Source of the DNA: Myroides odoratimimus
GTDB taxonomy: Bacteria; Bacteroidota; Bacteroidia; Flavobacteriales; Flavobacteriaceae
Direction: 5' to 3'
Assembly (NCBI RefSeq): GCF_001485415.1
Contig: NZ_BCMQ01000010.1
Location: forward strand, 1 to 64,000
DNA: 64,000 nucleotides
A program made the translations under genes and the position numbers. Shown in pieces: positions 51,992 to 62,059 of this stretch. The notes below the pieces were generated by a model. The model did not search any database. It was given only the letters and a program-made list of their open reading frames with translations, and had not been told where the DNA came from. Within the stretch, counting starts at the first letter, position 1. Each line of letters starts with the position of its first letter.

Positions 51992-53113
51992 TTATATTCC
52001 TTGTACTCTGATTACGACGTATTCTGACACAGTACCTATTCTATATCTACCTCCCCATATTCCTACACCAGAACTGACATAGATATGTGTATCCTCTTTC
52101 TTTAGATACCCATGCGAATTCTCAAATAACCGATCTGTTATCCAAGACACAGGCCACATCTGTCCTCTATGTGTATGTCCAGAACACTGTAGATCCACTC
52201 TATTGTTCACCGCATTTTCTAAGGCGTAAGGTTGATGATCTAATAGAATATTCAGTTTGTCACCATCTATGTTCTCCATCAGTTCACCTAACTCTTTACG
52301 ATGTCTATTCGTCTTATCATCTCGTCCTATCAGATTCACGTTTATATCTTCTAGTACCTTGACCTGATCTCGTAATATATTTATACCTGCTGATTTTAAG
52401 AACGTAACGCTTCCTTCTACCCCTGCCAGATATTCGTGATTACCTAGACAGGCATATGTACCATACTCACTCTTAAACTGCTTTAATACCTCATCTAACT
52501 TATAATATTGTAATGGTATCAGACTTACATCTATCACATCTCCTGCGATAAGTACAGCATCAGCATGCTCTGCATTGACAGTATCTACCCATTTATTTAA
52601 CTCTTTGTGTTCTATAGCATACCCAAGATGCAAATCTGTTAACAAAACAAAACGAAGCTCTTTAGGCAACTTCTTATTCACCTTGATCACTACTTCTTTT
52701 CTCTTCTTTTTAAGATAGGTAATATGTCCTATAAACGCAATTACTAATGTCAACAGTATCAATAGAGAACCACGTGCAGAAGAGTAATGATCATAAATAA
52801 ACAAGGTAGACTGCTGTGTAAAATGATTAATCAATGCTCCTATATCAAAAAGTAAACACAGCATAAAAGCGTATATACTCAACATAAGCCAACCCGTACC
52901 TATTCTATAGAAATATGATGCTAAATATACAGGCATTCTCTTCCCTACACCATAGAATATAAGTATGCTTAACGACATCGTCAATGCTATAGCACCAAAT
53001 AACACCTTTATACTAAAATCACTATCTCTAACTAATGCACTATAATTAAAAAACACATATACATTAGACAGCATATACATAATGAATATGCCTAAAAAAA
53101 GAAATCTCTTCAT
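51992..53113 (-). CDS. Membrane-anchored metallophosphoesterase (YkuE/YaeI-like)
   Basis: A 373-aa protein. About residues 1-130 hold four membrane helices, followed by the metallophosphoesterase fold: LLTDLHLGYAIE, IAGDVIDVS, CLGNHEYLAG, LLDHQPYALE and CSGHTHRGQMWP. These supply the Asp, Asn and His residues of a two-metal site. The relatives YaeI and YkuE act on membrane lipids or wall-linked substrates; the target here is unknown. It lies 3 bp after the sensor kinase stop, so it shares a transcript with the two-component system. Confidence 0.88.
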   Translation of the reverse strand: MKRFLFLGIFIMYMLSNVYVFFNYSALVRDSDFSIKVLFGAIALTMSLSILIFYGVGKRMPVYLASYFYRIGTGWLMLSIYAFMLCLLFDIGALINHFTQQSTLFIYDHYSSARGSLLILLTLVIAFIGHITYLKKKRKEVVIKVNKKLPKELRFVLLTDLHLGYAIEHKELNKWVDTVNAEHADAVLIAGDVIDVSLIPLQYYKLDEVLKQFKSEYGTYACLGNHEYLAGVEGSVTFLKSAGINILRDQVKVLEDINVNLIGRDDKTNRHRKELGELMENIDGDKLNILLDHQPYALENAVNNRVDLQCSGHTHRGQMWPVSWITDRLFENSHGYLKKEDTHIYVSSGVGIWGGRYRIGTVSEYVVIRVQGI

Positions 53114-53116
53114 TGA

Positions 53117-56074
53117 TTACTTTAAAACATTTTTTAATACTATTCTCACTAATGTTCCTTCGCTATCATGCTTGATGATTAAGTCATCATCTAGATACGA
53201 TTGGATTAGTGAGATTCTCTCTTTCACGATAGCCATACCTTTAGACTCATGTTTCTTATTATTCACAGCAGTATTTCCTACTCCATTGTCCTTTATTTCT
53301 ATAGCTAAATACTCTTCTTCTGTTTTATAAATACGAATCACAATACGAGGACTCTTTATATGCTGAGGAAAAGCATGTACTAAACTATTCTCTACGAAAG
53401 GCTGTAGTAATAAAGGAGGAACTAATATACCTCTTAGATCTACTCCCTTTGCATCTATCTCGAAACTCACCCTTCCGTCTAATCGCATATTTTCAATCTC
53501 GACGTATGTGCTCAGGTACTCGCATTCCTCATTTAAGGTAATGCGTTCTCTGGTAGACATATCTAATGTTGTCCTAATCAATTGAGCAAAACGCTCTAAA
53601 TAAAAGAGTGCATCATCTACCTCTTCTTTTATAATATAGTACTGAATAGAACTCAATACATTAAAGATAAAGTGAGAGTTCATTTGACTACGTACAGACT
53701 GTAATTTTACCTCTGCTAATCTCTTTTGATATTCTAGCCTTTTACGTTCTGCTATTTGAACTTTTCTCAACTGTTTAAACCTAAATAAATAGAACAAAGA
53801 AGAAACAGTTAATAGTAGAATAGCACATAATATAATAAACCAAGCCTTTGCATAAAACGGTTTATCTACCTCTACTAATAAGAGTGGGTATATTAGTTCA
53901 TTTCCACTGTCATAGTCATACACCTTAATATCGATAGGATATAGTCCTGACTCTAGATAATGTAAATCTAGCCTATTCTCTTTTACACTGATCCAATTCT
54001 CGCCTAACTTTAAGCGGTACTGAAACTCTAATTTGCCTGGAAACTTCGTTCCTAATACTTCGAAGCCTATCTGAATATTATTCTCTCTGCTATCTAATTC
54101 TAACTTTCGTATATGATGATAGACCTCACCATTTTTTTCTAATTCATGTCCATTGACTGTAATCTCCGAAATATTGACCTCATACTGAACATTTCTTCTT
54201 TTAAAATAAGTGATATCTAACGTATACACCCCATCTACTGTCCCTATGAATAGCAAATTATCCTTTAACTCATAAGATAGGATCTCTTCATTGCCAAAGC
54301 CTTGTTCCTTATTAAATTGAAACTTGTGATTATCATCTATAACGGTTAGCCCTTTACTCGTTCCTATTAAGATCTTTTGTCCTATACACTTGAGCAAGGT
54401 TATATTGGCTCCTACAATATCTTTATTTGAGATAAAGTCCTTCACCATATACTTTCCGCTCTGCGTCTCTAGTATATAAATGTCATTAAAGTCCGTAGCT
54501 ACGTAAAGCGTATTATTAGCTCCTCTCTCTATCTTCTTTAATCTATTCTCAGGAAACAGATTGCGCTTAGACAAGGACATAAAGTTCTTTCCATCGAAAG
54601 TATACAATCCATCTAGAGCTCCTGCCAAAAACATCTTGTCTCCTACATACTCTATATCTACGATATCTCTTGGTATATCCTCACTATCTACCCTAAAGTG
54701 GTACTGATAGTCCATCTTATTCAAATCCTGATACACCCTTACTCCTCCAAAAGGATTAGTCTCAATAAATCTGTTTTGATAAAAGCCAAACTGGTAGGTA
54801 TGAATAGAATGATAAGATAAAATATACCCGTTATACCCTATCTGAAACACACCTATACTACTACTAACCCAAATCGCACCATTATACTCTACTGCGGAGT
54901 AGAATATAATCTTATCTACAGGCACCGTATAATCAATCTCAAAAAAGTGATTGCTTTTCGTAGTTATAGCTAAATGTTTGCGATAATGCTGTTCTTGATA
55001 ATGCTTAAATGCTGATAGAGGTATAGTCCCTACTTCCTCATCTTTATTCTGTATCAACACTCCTTTTTGAGTAAAGAAGAACACTCTGTCTTTCAACTTT
55101 TTTATAACAGATACTCCTCCGTGTGAGCTATCATAACTCAGAGGAGAGAATAAATCGATCTGAAATACCCCTTGAGATTTAGTCCCTATATATAAGAAGT
55201 CATTCTTTTCATCATATCCCACAGAATAGAAGTCCGTAGAAGCTACTCCTAAGTACTCTGTGATATTATCTAATGAGACTCCATCCCATCTATACAGTCG
55301 CCCATTATTATCATCTACTCCACCACTGACGATATACAGCTGATTATTTGCTTTCTTTATATCCTTGACTGGTGGAATATCATACTTGGCTATCACTTTT
55401 TTAGTAGATAAATCTTTGACTACTAAGCCATCCTGACCTCCGATAAACACCTTATCGTCAAAACCAATAGCAGCAAATATTCTTCCCTCTTTTTCTACTA
55501 GAACTAACTCATTATTTATGAGCTTAAATATTCCATCATTAATCGTAGCTACATATACCTCTCCTCGATACTCAAAGAAATCACTTACCTCAAATGGGTG
55601 ATGCTTATTCGTAACAAAACTAGGAGTAATAACTGAGAAGTCTTTTTTAGAGATCAGAGACACCCCATCAGAGGTAGCTACATAGATATAATCACCATTG
55701 TGATATAATCGCCTTATTCTATTAGAGATAAGTCCCTGCTGTACACTGATGATACGCACCTCACCTTTACCTCTATATAAGATACCTTGTCCATAACTCC
55801 CTACCCAGATACCCTGCTTATCATCCTCTATGATATCTGTTATATTAGTATATCGGTATCGAGCAGCATCCTCATTCGCTTTTACTATACCTTGTATTTT
55901 TTGTGCTAGACCAGATCGAGACCCTATCCATACTATCCCTTTAGAATCCACACATAGCGCACGTACATCATTAGCCATCAGACCATTCTCTATGGTATAC
56001 TGCTTCGTGATAATCCCCTGCCCGAATCCTATAAAGTAAAAGAATACAAAAAATACAGTTAGTAAATATCTCAT
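53117..56074 (-). CDS. LytS-type sensor kinase with beta-propeller sensor
   Basis: A 985-aa membrane kinase. A signal sequence (YLLTVFFVFFYFIGFGQG) leads to repeated blades of a two-component regulator propeller (for example VDSKGIVWIGSRSGL, KQGIWVGSYGQGILYRG, NDFLYIGTKSQGVFQID) over about residues 20-640. A Y_Y_Y-like domain follows (LEFQYRLKLGENWISV). One membrane helix lies near 755-775. The kinase domain has QMNSHFIFNVLSSIQYYI with His801, PFVENSLVHAF and KDNGVG. It overlaps its response-regulator gene by 4 bp. The propeller faces the periplasm; the ligand is unknown. Confidence 0.92.
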   Translation of the reverse strand: MRYLLTVFFVFFYFIGFGQGIITKQYTIENGLMANDVRALCVDSKGIVWIGSRSGLAQKIQGIVKANEDAARYRYTNITDIIEDDKQGIWVGSYGQGILYRGKGEVRIISVQQGLISNRIRRLYHNGDYIYVATSDGVSLISKKDFSVITPSFVTNKHHPFEVSDFFEYRGEVYVATINDGIFKLINNELVLVEKEGRIFAAIGFDDKVFIGGQDGLVVKDLSTKKVIAKYDIPPVKDIKKANNQLYIVSGGVDDNNGRLYRWDGVSLDNITEYLGVASTDFYSVGYDEKNDFLYIGTKSQGVFQIDLFSPLSYDSSHGGVSVIKKLKDRVFFFTQKGVLIQNKDEEVGTIPLSAFKHYQEQHYRKHLAITTKSNHFFEIDYTVPVDKIIFYSAVEYNGAIWVSSSIGVFQIGYNGYILSYHSIHTYQFGFYQNRFIETNPFGGVRVYQDLNKMDYQYHFRVDSEDIPRDIVDIEYVGDKMFLAGALDGLYTFDGKNFMSLSKRNLFPENRLKKIERGANNTLYVATDFNDIYILETQSGKYMVKDFISNKDIVGANITLLKCIGQKILIGTSKGLTVIDDNHKFQFNKEQGFGNEEILSYELKDNLLFIGTVDGVYTLDITYFKRRNVQYEVNISEITVNGHELEKNGEVYHHIRKLELDSRENNIQIGFEVLGTKFPGKLEFQYRLKLGENWISVKENRLDLHYLESGLYPIDIKVYDYDSGNELIYPLLLVEVDKPFYAKAWFIILCAILLLTVSSLFYLFRFKQLRKVQIAERKRLEYQKRLAEVKLQSVRSQMNSHFIFNVLSSIQYYIIKEEVDDALFYLERFAQLIRTTLDMSTRERITLNEECEYLSTYVEIENMRLDGRVSFEIDAKGVDLRGILVPPLLLQPFVENSLVHAFPQHIKSPRIVIRIYKTEEEYLAIEIKDNGVGNTAVNNKKHESKGMAIVKERISLIQSYLDDDLIIKHDSEGTLVRIVLKNVLK

Positions 56075-56796
56075 ATATTAAGGCTATTAAGCTCCTTCAT
56101 CATAGCAGAAGCCACCGTAATCACATTATCCACCTCTTCATGATTCACTACCATCTGTTCTTTAAAACAAATCACATTCGTATCCTTATCGATATAATCG
56201 ATATGATCTACATTCACTAAATAAGAGCGATTTACACGTTTAAAGTTTTTATGCTTTATTTTATCTTCCACATTCTTTAATGTCTTAGACACTAAATATT
56301 TCTGATCTTTTAAATAAATCTCGCAGTAGTTATCCGCAGCCTTACAGTACACGATGTCTTCTACTCGTACGATATAGCGCTTCTGATTATTCTTTATAAT
56401 CTTATAAAAGTAGTGATATCCCTCTAGTTCTTTATATTTGTCGAATACGTTCTGTACATCCTGTATCCCTATCGGCTTCAGTAGATACTTCAGACAGTCA
56501 TACTTATTAATGGCCTCTATAGCATACTGGTCATACGCTGTAGTAAACACCACTTCGAAAGTACTTTTATCTACATAATTAAATAACTCAAATCCATCCT
56601 CTTCAGGCATGTGAATATCTAAGAATACAATATCAGGTAATATAGCATTAACTTCTTTTACAGCTTCTTGCACAGAATGGGCAGTATGTACGACTATTCG
56701 TTCGTGGTATACTACTTTTTTCTCTATAATCGTTTTGAGTACTTCAGCTACTTTAGGTTCATCATCTACAACTAAAACAACTAGTTCATTCATCAT
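56071..56796 (-). CDS. LytTR-type response regulator
   Basis: A 241-aa regulator. The receiver domain has VVDDEPKVAEVL, the phosphoacceptor Asp60 in VFLDIHMPEEDG, TTAYDQYAIEA and LLKPIG. The C-terminal LytTR domain starts RYIVRVEDIVYCKAADNYCE and has the FKRVNRSYLVNVDHIDYIDK segment. It overlaps the sensor kinase by 4 bp, so translation is coupled and the two form a pair. The start may also be the second ATG (56793). It heads the operon regulator-kinase-phosphoesterase. Confidence 0.94.
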   Translation of the reverse strand: MMNELVVLVVDDEPKVAEVLKTIIEKKVVYHERIVVHTAHSVQEAVKEVNAILPDIVFLDIHMPEEDGFELFNYVDKSTFEVVFTTAYDQYAIEAINKYDCLKYLLKPIGIQDVQNVFDKYKELEGYHYFYKIIKNNQKRYIVRVEDIVYCKAADNYCEIYLKDQKYLVSKTLKNVEDKIKHKNFKRVNRSYLVNVDHIDYIDKDTNVICFKEQMVVNHEEVDNVITVASAMMKELNSLNI

Positions 56797-57319
56797 GTTC
56801 GTAAGGTATTTATTTTATAATAATGGTGGTATACGCAAAAATAAACAATACATCCATATCCTCACTACATCTACTGATATAAATAGGCAATAATATTCAT
56901 CCTACTGGTACTTACAGCTGATGACTCACTTATGTTTTACTTGATGAAATACAATCAAAACACGACACTATTCTAATGCATTTCTGATTTATGTGATACA
57001 TTCAAAACTACAACACTGATTCTCAATTCCTACAAACCTGTAAGATGTATTCAAAATTAATTAGTTTACTTTTTTATTTTTCAGCTAGTATAAAGACTTA
57101 TAAAGACTAAAAAAGTCACTTCTATCTCTCTTTTTTTATCCTTCTCCCCCAAAAAACCTGCTAAACAGAGTAATTAATAAAAAAACAATCTCATTTTTTT
57201 CACAACCTCAAAACAATCAAAACACTATATATCAACACATTAAACACAAAACACCTAATTATACACTTCCTCTTAAAATGCCCACAACCCCTATAAACAT
57301 TAACGATATCTGCAAATCC

Positions 57320-57389
57320 CTCGACAATACATGGACAATACCTCGAGAATGGTGGAGCTAGAGCCTTGTTTGTCGAACAATGCTTCTTT
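57320..57389 (+). repeat. Dispersed intergenic repeat, copy 2
   Basis: Starts CTCGACAATACATGGACAAT and contains CTCGAGAATGGTGGAG and GTCGAACAATG. It is the inverted-orientation partner of 31411-31480. Similarity continues weakly about 34 bp upstream, where AAACA to CTCGACAAT has the same length in both copies. Confidence 0.7.
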
Positions 57390-57514
57390 TGTATTCCACC
57401 TATTCTCCTCTAATGAGCTTATCTGGATAATGGTAAACAACTTCGAAACTTCTCTAAACAGTCTCCTACTACCTATTCATAAATAAATACAAGACTTATA
57501 CACTCCTAAAAACA

Positions 57515-57554
57515 AAAAAGTCAGCCCACACAAGATCGTGTGAACTGACTTTTT
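57515..57554 (-). terminator. Terminator of the peptide-binding protein gene
   Basis: AAAAAGTCAG / CTGACTTTTT with an inner CACAC / GTGTG stem, 40 bp past the gene's stop. Confidence 0.87.
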
Positions 57555-57593
57555 GTATTCTTATCCCACAGTAGGTACTGCGGCGGGACTATA

Positions 57594-59192
57594 TTATTCT
57601 TTGTAAACTCTCTTTAAAAATAAATTGTTCATAGGGTTAATTCCTAGTCCTTTTACATTCTGATGAGAGAACCTCGCTGCTCTGTCGTAAAACAAGATGA
57701 TAGCGGGTACCTCATCTGCTATAATCTGATCCATCTGTTGATAGATACTATTTCGCTTCTCTTCTGACACTTCTTTAAAAGCTTGTTCATAGAGCTGATC
57801 AAACTTTTGATTAGTGAAGCGAGTATAGTTAGGCCCATTAGGAGCCTTGTTCTTTGAATAAAATAACGAAAGGTAATTCTCTGCATCAGGATAGTCTGCT
57901 ATCCAACTTCCTCTGAAGAATGACACCTTACCTGATGCCATACCCTGACGTAGAGAAGCAGGCGGTGTCACATCTACTATTACTTCTATCCCTAGTTTTT
58001 TCCACTCGCGTTGTAGGTATTCTGCGATATCGAGATAGTTAGCATTCGTAGACAAGGTGATCTCTACCTTACTCTCTTTACTCGTCTTCTTATAATCATC
58101 CACTAGTGCTTTAGCCTCTTCTGGATTATAGAGTTTATCAGTACTAAAGTGCCCTCCGAGACCCTGTGGTATAATTCCTCCTACTGCTCCATCTCCCATA
58201 CCACTACGCAGATACAACAACATCTTGTTTCGGTCAAACCCCATATTTAGGGCTTTGCGTATTCTTACATCTTGTATAGCACCTGGTGCCTCTAAGTTAA
58301 AGCCTAGGTACTCTGTATTTAGATAAGGGCCTGTCACCATCTGCACCTTCTCCTTATACTTCGGATTTAACTCTCCATTCTCTGTGATAATATCATCCTT
58401 ATAAGATGGATCTAAGCCGGATATAAAGTCTAGATTACCTTGCAAAAACTGTAAAAAACCACTCTGCTTATCTGGCAAGAATGTTATGGCTACTGCCTCT
58501 AGATAAGGCAATGCATTGCCTTGTTCATCTCTTTCGAAGTAGTTTGGATTTTTGCGAAGGACTAACTTAATGTTCTCTTCCCAAAATTTAAAATAGAAAG
58601 GCCCTGTACCGATGGGATGAGAACGAAAGTCTATCGTCTTATCCTCTACTATCTCTCTCGGTACTACAGAAGCATACCTCATCGACAGCAATCCTAAAAA
58701 GGCAGGAAAAGCTTCTTTTAATTCGATGCGAAAGACGGTATCATTGATTGCCTTAAAATTCTTTACCTTCTGGAATATCCACGCTCCTGGCGAAACCACA
58801 TCTGCATCTAATACCCTGTTAAAGCTGTATTCGAAATCACTAGCTACTACTGCACGAGTACTATCTGCCCCAAAGTGGCTATGCTTGTGAAAATAGACAT
58901 CCCTTCTCAGCATAAAGTCATACTGCTTACCGTCTTCACTGATCGTCCATGACTTGGCGATATCTGCTTGTATATGCAAGCTATCGTCTAACTGCACTAA
59001 TCCGTTAAAGAGTTGATTACACGGCCAGATGATAGCCATATTTCTTGCGAAAGCAGGGTCTAGTGTCTGAATATTAGCATTCTCGTTATATCTAAAAACT
59101 AAATTTTTATCCTGATTAGCTGTTTTTTTCTGACAAGAAAACGTCAGTGCACAGACACAAAATATTGAAACGTAATGAATTATTGATTTCAT
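57594..59192 (-). CDS. Peptide ABC transporter substrate-binding lipoprotein
   Basis: A 532-aa SBP family 5 protein. I start at MKSIIHYVSIFCVCALTFSC, whose Cys20 is the lipid site; the frame opens 13 codons earlier, but that would bury the signal. Family features include SWTISEDGKQYDFMLRRDVY, RSHPIGTGPFYFKFWEE, RKALNMGFDRNKML and AWIADYPDAENYL in the form RGSWIADYPDAENYLSLFY. It would bind oligopeptides in the periplasm. No permease or ATPase gene is adjacent, so it either uses components encoded elsewhere or has another role. Confidence 0.88.
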   Translation of the reverse strand: MKSIIHYVSIFCVCALTFSCQKKTANQDKNLVFRYNENANIQTLDPAFARNMAIIWPCNQLFNGLVQLDDSLHIQADIAKSWTISEDGKQYDFMLRRDVYFHKHSHFGADSTRAVVASDFEYSFNRVLDADVVSPGAWIFQKVKNFKAINDTVFRIELKEAFPAFLGLLSMRYASVVPREIVEDKTIDFRSHPIGTGPFYFKFWEENIKLVLRKNPNYFERDEQGNALPYLEAVAITFLPDKQSGFLQFLQGNLDFISGLDPSYKDDIITENGELNPKYKEKVQMVTGPYLNTEYLGFNLEAPGAIQDVRIRKALNMGFDRNKMLLYLRSGMGDGAVGGIIPQGLGGHFSTDKLYNPEEAKALVDDYKKTSKESKVEITLSTNANYLDIAEYLQREWKKLGIEVIVDVTPPASLRQGMASGKVSFFRGSWIADYPDAENYLSLFYSKNKAPNGPNYTRFTNQKFDQLYEQAFKEVSEEKRNSIYQQMDQIIADEVPAIILFYDRAARFSHQNVKGLGINPMNNLFLKRVYKE

Positions 59193-59281
59193 CAAACCGA
59201 TTTTTGTACGTAAATTTGCAAACCTTTTCAATATTGAAAAAGTAAATATAATTCAAAGTTACTACTTAGTAAGTAATCATT

Positions 59282-60598
59282 ATGGAAAATAGAAAAAAAG
59301 TAGCTTTTTATACATTAGGTTGTAAGCTTAACTTCTCAGAAACTTCCACTATCGCTAGAAATTTTGCAGAGGAAGGATTCGATAGAGTAGATTTCGAAGA
59401 AGTGGCTGATATATATGTTATCAATACATGTTCTGTAACAGAAAATGCAGATAAACAATTTAAGCAAATAGTAAAAAAGGCTCAGAAGAAAAACGATAAA
59501 GCTTTCGTAGCTGCAGTAGGATGCTATGCTCAATTAAAACCAGAAGAACTAGCTTCTGTAGATGGTGTAGACTTAGTATTAGGAGCAACAGAGAAGTTTA
59601 AAATAACAGATTACATCAATGACTTGTCTAAAAATGAAATGGGACAAGTGCATTCATGCGAAATTTCAGAGGCTGACTTCTACGTAGGGAGTTATTCTAT
59701 AGGTGACAGAACACGTGCTTTCCTTAAAGTACAAGATGGATGTGATTATAAATGTACATACTGTACCATCCCATTAGCTCGTGGTATCTCACGTAGTGAT
59801 ACTATGGATAATGTATTGAAAAATGCAGCTGAGATCTCTGCTCAGAATATAAAAGAGATCGTACTGACAGGAGTGAATATCGGTGACTATGGTAAAGGAG
59901 AGTTTGGGAATAAGAAACACGAACACACTTTCTTAGAACTAGTACAAGAATTAGATAAAGTAGAGGGTATAGAGAGACTTCGTATCTCTTCTATCGAGCC
60001 TAACTTATTAAAGAATGAGACAATAGACTTCGTATCGAAGAGTAGAACATTCGTTCCTCACTTCCACATTCCATTACAGTCTGGATGTAACGACATTCTT
60101 AAAAAAATGAAACGTCGTTACCTACGTGAGTTATATGTAGAGAGAGTAGAGAAGATCAGAGAAGTGATGCCAGACTGCTGTATCGGTGTGGATGTGATCG
60201 TAGGATTCCCTGGTGAGTCTGATGAGAAATTCTTAGAGACGTATAATTTCTTAAGTGATTTAGACATTTCGTACCTACACGTATTTACATACTCAGAGCG
60301 CGATAATACAGAGGCTGTAGATATGGATGAAGTGGTACCTATGAATGTACGTAATAAGAGAAGTAAAATGCTAAGAGGACTTTCTGTAAAGAAACGCCGT
60401 GCGTTCTATGAGTCTCAAATCGGGAAAGAGAAAACAGTTCTGTTTGAAGGTGAGAATAAAGAAGGATATATCCACGGATTCACAGAGAACTATGTGAAGG
60501 TAAAAACACCATGGGATCCAGCCTTAGTAAATACGTTACACGCAGTGAAATTAACGAAGATAGATGAGGATGGTATCGTAAGGTTAGAGTTTATCTAA
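59282..60598 (+). CDS. mtaB: tRNA t6A37 methylthiotransferase MtaB
   Basis: A 438-aa radical-SAM enzyme that adds a methylthio group to t6A at position 37 of tRNA. The N-terminal domain supplies cysteines in TLGCKLN, NTCSVTENA and AVGCYAQ for one iron-sulfur cluster. The radical-SAM motif is GCDYKCTYCTIP. The C-terminal TRAM domain ends EGENKEGYIHGFTENYVKVK. The GCKLN form separates MtaB from MiaB and RimO. Divergent from the peptide-binding gene; monocistronic. Confidence 0.93.
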   Translation: MENRKKVAFYTLGCKLNFSETSTIARNFAEEGFDRVDFEEVADIYVINTCSVTENADKQFKQIVKKAQKKNDKAFVAAVGCYAQLKPEELASVDGVDLVLGATEKFKITDYINDLSKNEMGQVHSCEISEADFYVGSYSIGDRTRAFLKVQDGCDYKCTYCTIPLARGISRSDTMDNVLKNAAEISAQNIKEIVLTGVNIGDYGKGEFGNKKHEHTFLELVQELDKVEGIERLRISSIEPNLLKNETIDFVSKSRTFVPHFHIPLQSGCNDILKKMKRRYLRELYVERVEKIREVMPDCCIGVDVIVGFPGESDEKFLETYNFLSDLDISYLHVFTYSERDNTEAVDMDEVVPMNVRNKRSKMLRGLSVKKRRAFYESQIGKEKTVLFEGENKEGYIHGFTENYVKVKTPWDPALVNTLHAVKLTKIDEDGIVRLEFI

Positions 60599-60663
60599 CA
60601 CAAGTTTATACACGACATCAATAGACCGTCACAGATTAGAAATCTGATACAATATAGAAATAT

Positions 60664-60701
60664 AAAAAAGCCTGTTTAGAATCTTCTAAACAGGCTTTTT
60701 T
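60664..60701. terminator. Terminator between mtaB and the GNAT gene
   Basis: AAAAAAGCCTGTTTAGA and its exact complement around ATCT: a perfect 17-bp stem between convergent genes. Confidence 0.92.
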
Positions 60702-60758
60702 ATATCATTACTTTTTAGTCCTTATTATTTTAAAAGGCTATAAAGTGTATAATATTAC

Positions 60759-61040
60759 TTAGATACGGATACCAGGAGGTAACATCTCTTTATACGTAGG
60801 GTTCTTTCTAAAGAAAGAAACAATCTTAGGATGTGTAGGTACTACTCTTAATCTCTTCTCTCTCAACATCTCCAAAATACCTTTTAAAAAGTCAGACGCT
60901 TGTGTTGGTAAAGCTTCTTCTAATCCAGTAAGTTTTGTAAGAAAAATCTTTCTTTCTTGTAGTGAATACTCTACACTAAGCAACCCTTGCTCAGTCTCAT
61001 ACTCGAACTGACGTAGTAACTCATTGTCTTTAATTTCCAT
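60759..61040 (-). CDS. YjdJ-type small GNAT family protein
   Basis: A 93-aa protein matching the short GNAT type. GLLSVEYSLQERKIFLTKLT is the first sheet, followed by ASDFLKGILEMLREKRLRVV and THPKIVSFFRKNPTYKEML, the usual family end (normally Pxcpfv..y...hpey..l). The typical HTxVp and GxG loop is changed (TKLTGLEEALPTQASDF), so acetyl-CoA binding may be weak. Function unknown. Confidence 0.75.
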   Translation of the reverse strand: MEIKDNELLRQFEYETEQGLLSVEYSLQERKIFLTKLTGLEEALPTQASDFLKGILEMLREKRLRVVPTHPKIVSFFRKNPTYKEMLPPGIRI

Positions 61041-61381
61041 TATATCTCCAAGTTTTATGATTACAAAACAAATTATAATAACTGCAGTGCTTCCTAAACT
61101 AATTAGGAGGGTAAGTGTATACTCCTACTCTCTAACGACCAACTAATACACTATAGCATATAACAGTACCTCAGGTATGCTAAATGATTATCTCTAATCA
61201 CTAATATACCTCATGATGTATATGCGATAAATCTGCTCTTATTGGATTATTTCTCGTTAAAACTGTAGTAAAAAATAAAATATCTAGTATTTCTTTTTTT
61301 AAGTTACTATAATCTCTATATTTAGCAAAGTTCGGGATTTTTTTCCACATAACCTTATAAAAACGATTTAAAATATTTATA
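61041..61381. other. Gene-free stretch upstream of the GNAT and hydrolase genes
   Basis: This 341-bp stretch lies between divergent genes. It holds two short dyads (CCTAA...TTAGG near 61093 and TACCTCAGGTA near 61169) that could be regulator sites. A 62-codon minus-strand frame at 61201-61389 overlaps the next gene's start and looks like chance. Confidence 0.4.
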
Positions 61382-62059
61382 ATGAGCAAAATACCTATTT
61401 ATTTCTTTCCAGGTATGTCCTCTACTTCTTTGATTTTTGAACATCTTAGTTTGAATCAAGAAAAGTTTGAAATTGTCTTTTTAGAATGGTTACCTATAAA
61501 TAAATCTGAATCACTAGAACAATACGTAAAGCGTTATCTTCCCCTAATCACACATGATAATCCTATCTTAATAGGCGTTTCTTTTGGAGGAATTATAGCT
61601 CAAGAAATAAGTAAATTAATTTCTGTAAGAAAGACAATTATTATTTCGAGTGTACGTTCTAATAAAGAGTTCCCTAAACGCTATCGTATCGCTAGAAAAA
61701 CAGGACTCTATAAATGGTTGCCTACATCTCTTATCCCTACTCTTTGGAACGTTATCAAAAAAACAGCTTCAGAGAAAAAGAAGAAAAGATTAGCACTATA
61801 TGATCGCTATCTCCCGATAAGAGATAAGGAATATGTAGACTGGTGTATCAGAGAAGTACTGCATTGGAAACAAGACAAACCATTAGCTAATGTAGTACAC
61901 ATACACGGGACTAACGATGAGATATTCCCTTACAAGAATATACAATCTGCCATCGAGGTAAAAGGAGGTACTCATGCGATGATTATCATCAAGCACAAAT
62001 GGTTTAATGAAAATTTAGAAACGATTATACTTAAGAAAAATAATGAAAAAGACACTTAG
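61382..62059 (+). CDS. Alpha/beta hydrolase
   Basis: A 225-aa cytoplasmic hydrolase. It starts IPIYFFPGMSSTSLIFEHLS, with the oxyanion turn FPGMS; the nucleophile elbow is GVSFGG (Ser), the acid is probably Asp in HGTNDEIFP, and the base His in KGGTHAMI. Substrate unknown. It overlaps the transglycosylase gene by 17 bp, so the two are translated together and may both serve the envelope. Confidence 0.85.
   Translation: MSKIPIYFFPGMSSTSLIFEHLSLNQEKFEIVFLEWLPINKSESLEQYVKRYLPLITHDNPILIGVSFGGIIAQEISKLISVRKTIIISSVRSNKEFPKRYRIARKTGLYKWLPTSLIPTLWNVIKKTASEKKKKRLALYDRYLPIRDKEYVDWCIREVLHWKQDKPLANVVHIHGTNDEIFPYKNIQSAIEVKGGTHAMIIIKHKWFNENLETIILKKNNEKDT

Larger units (their letters stand above)
56797..57593. 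other. Gene-free stretch carrying a dispersed repeat
   Basis: This 797-bp stretch has no credible gene. It contains the upstream region of the LytTR operon, repeat copy 2 at 57320-57389, and the terminator of the peptide-binding protein gene at 57515-57554. Base composition is very AT-rich except over the repeat. Confidence 0.5.

Noticed and set aside
61201..61389. 62-codon minus-strand frame
   Set aside because: It overlaps the start of the alpha/beta hydrolase gene on the other strand and has random-looking composition.
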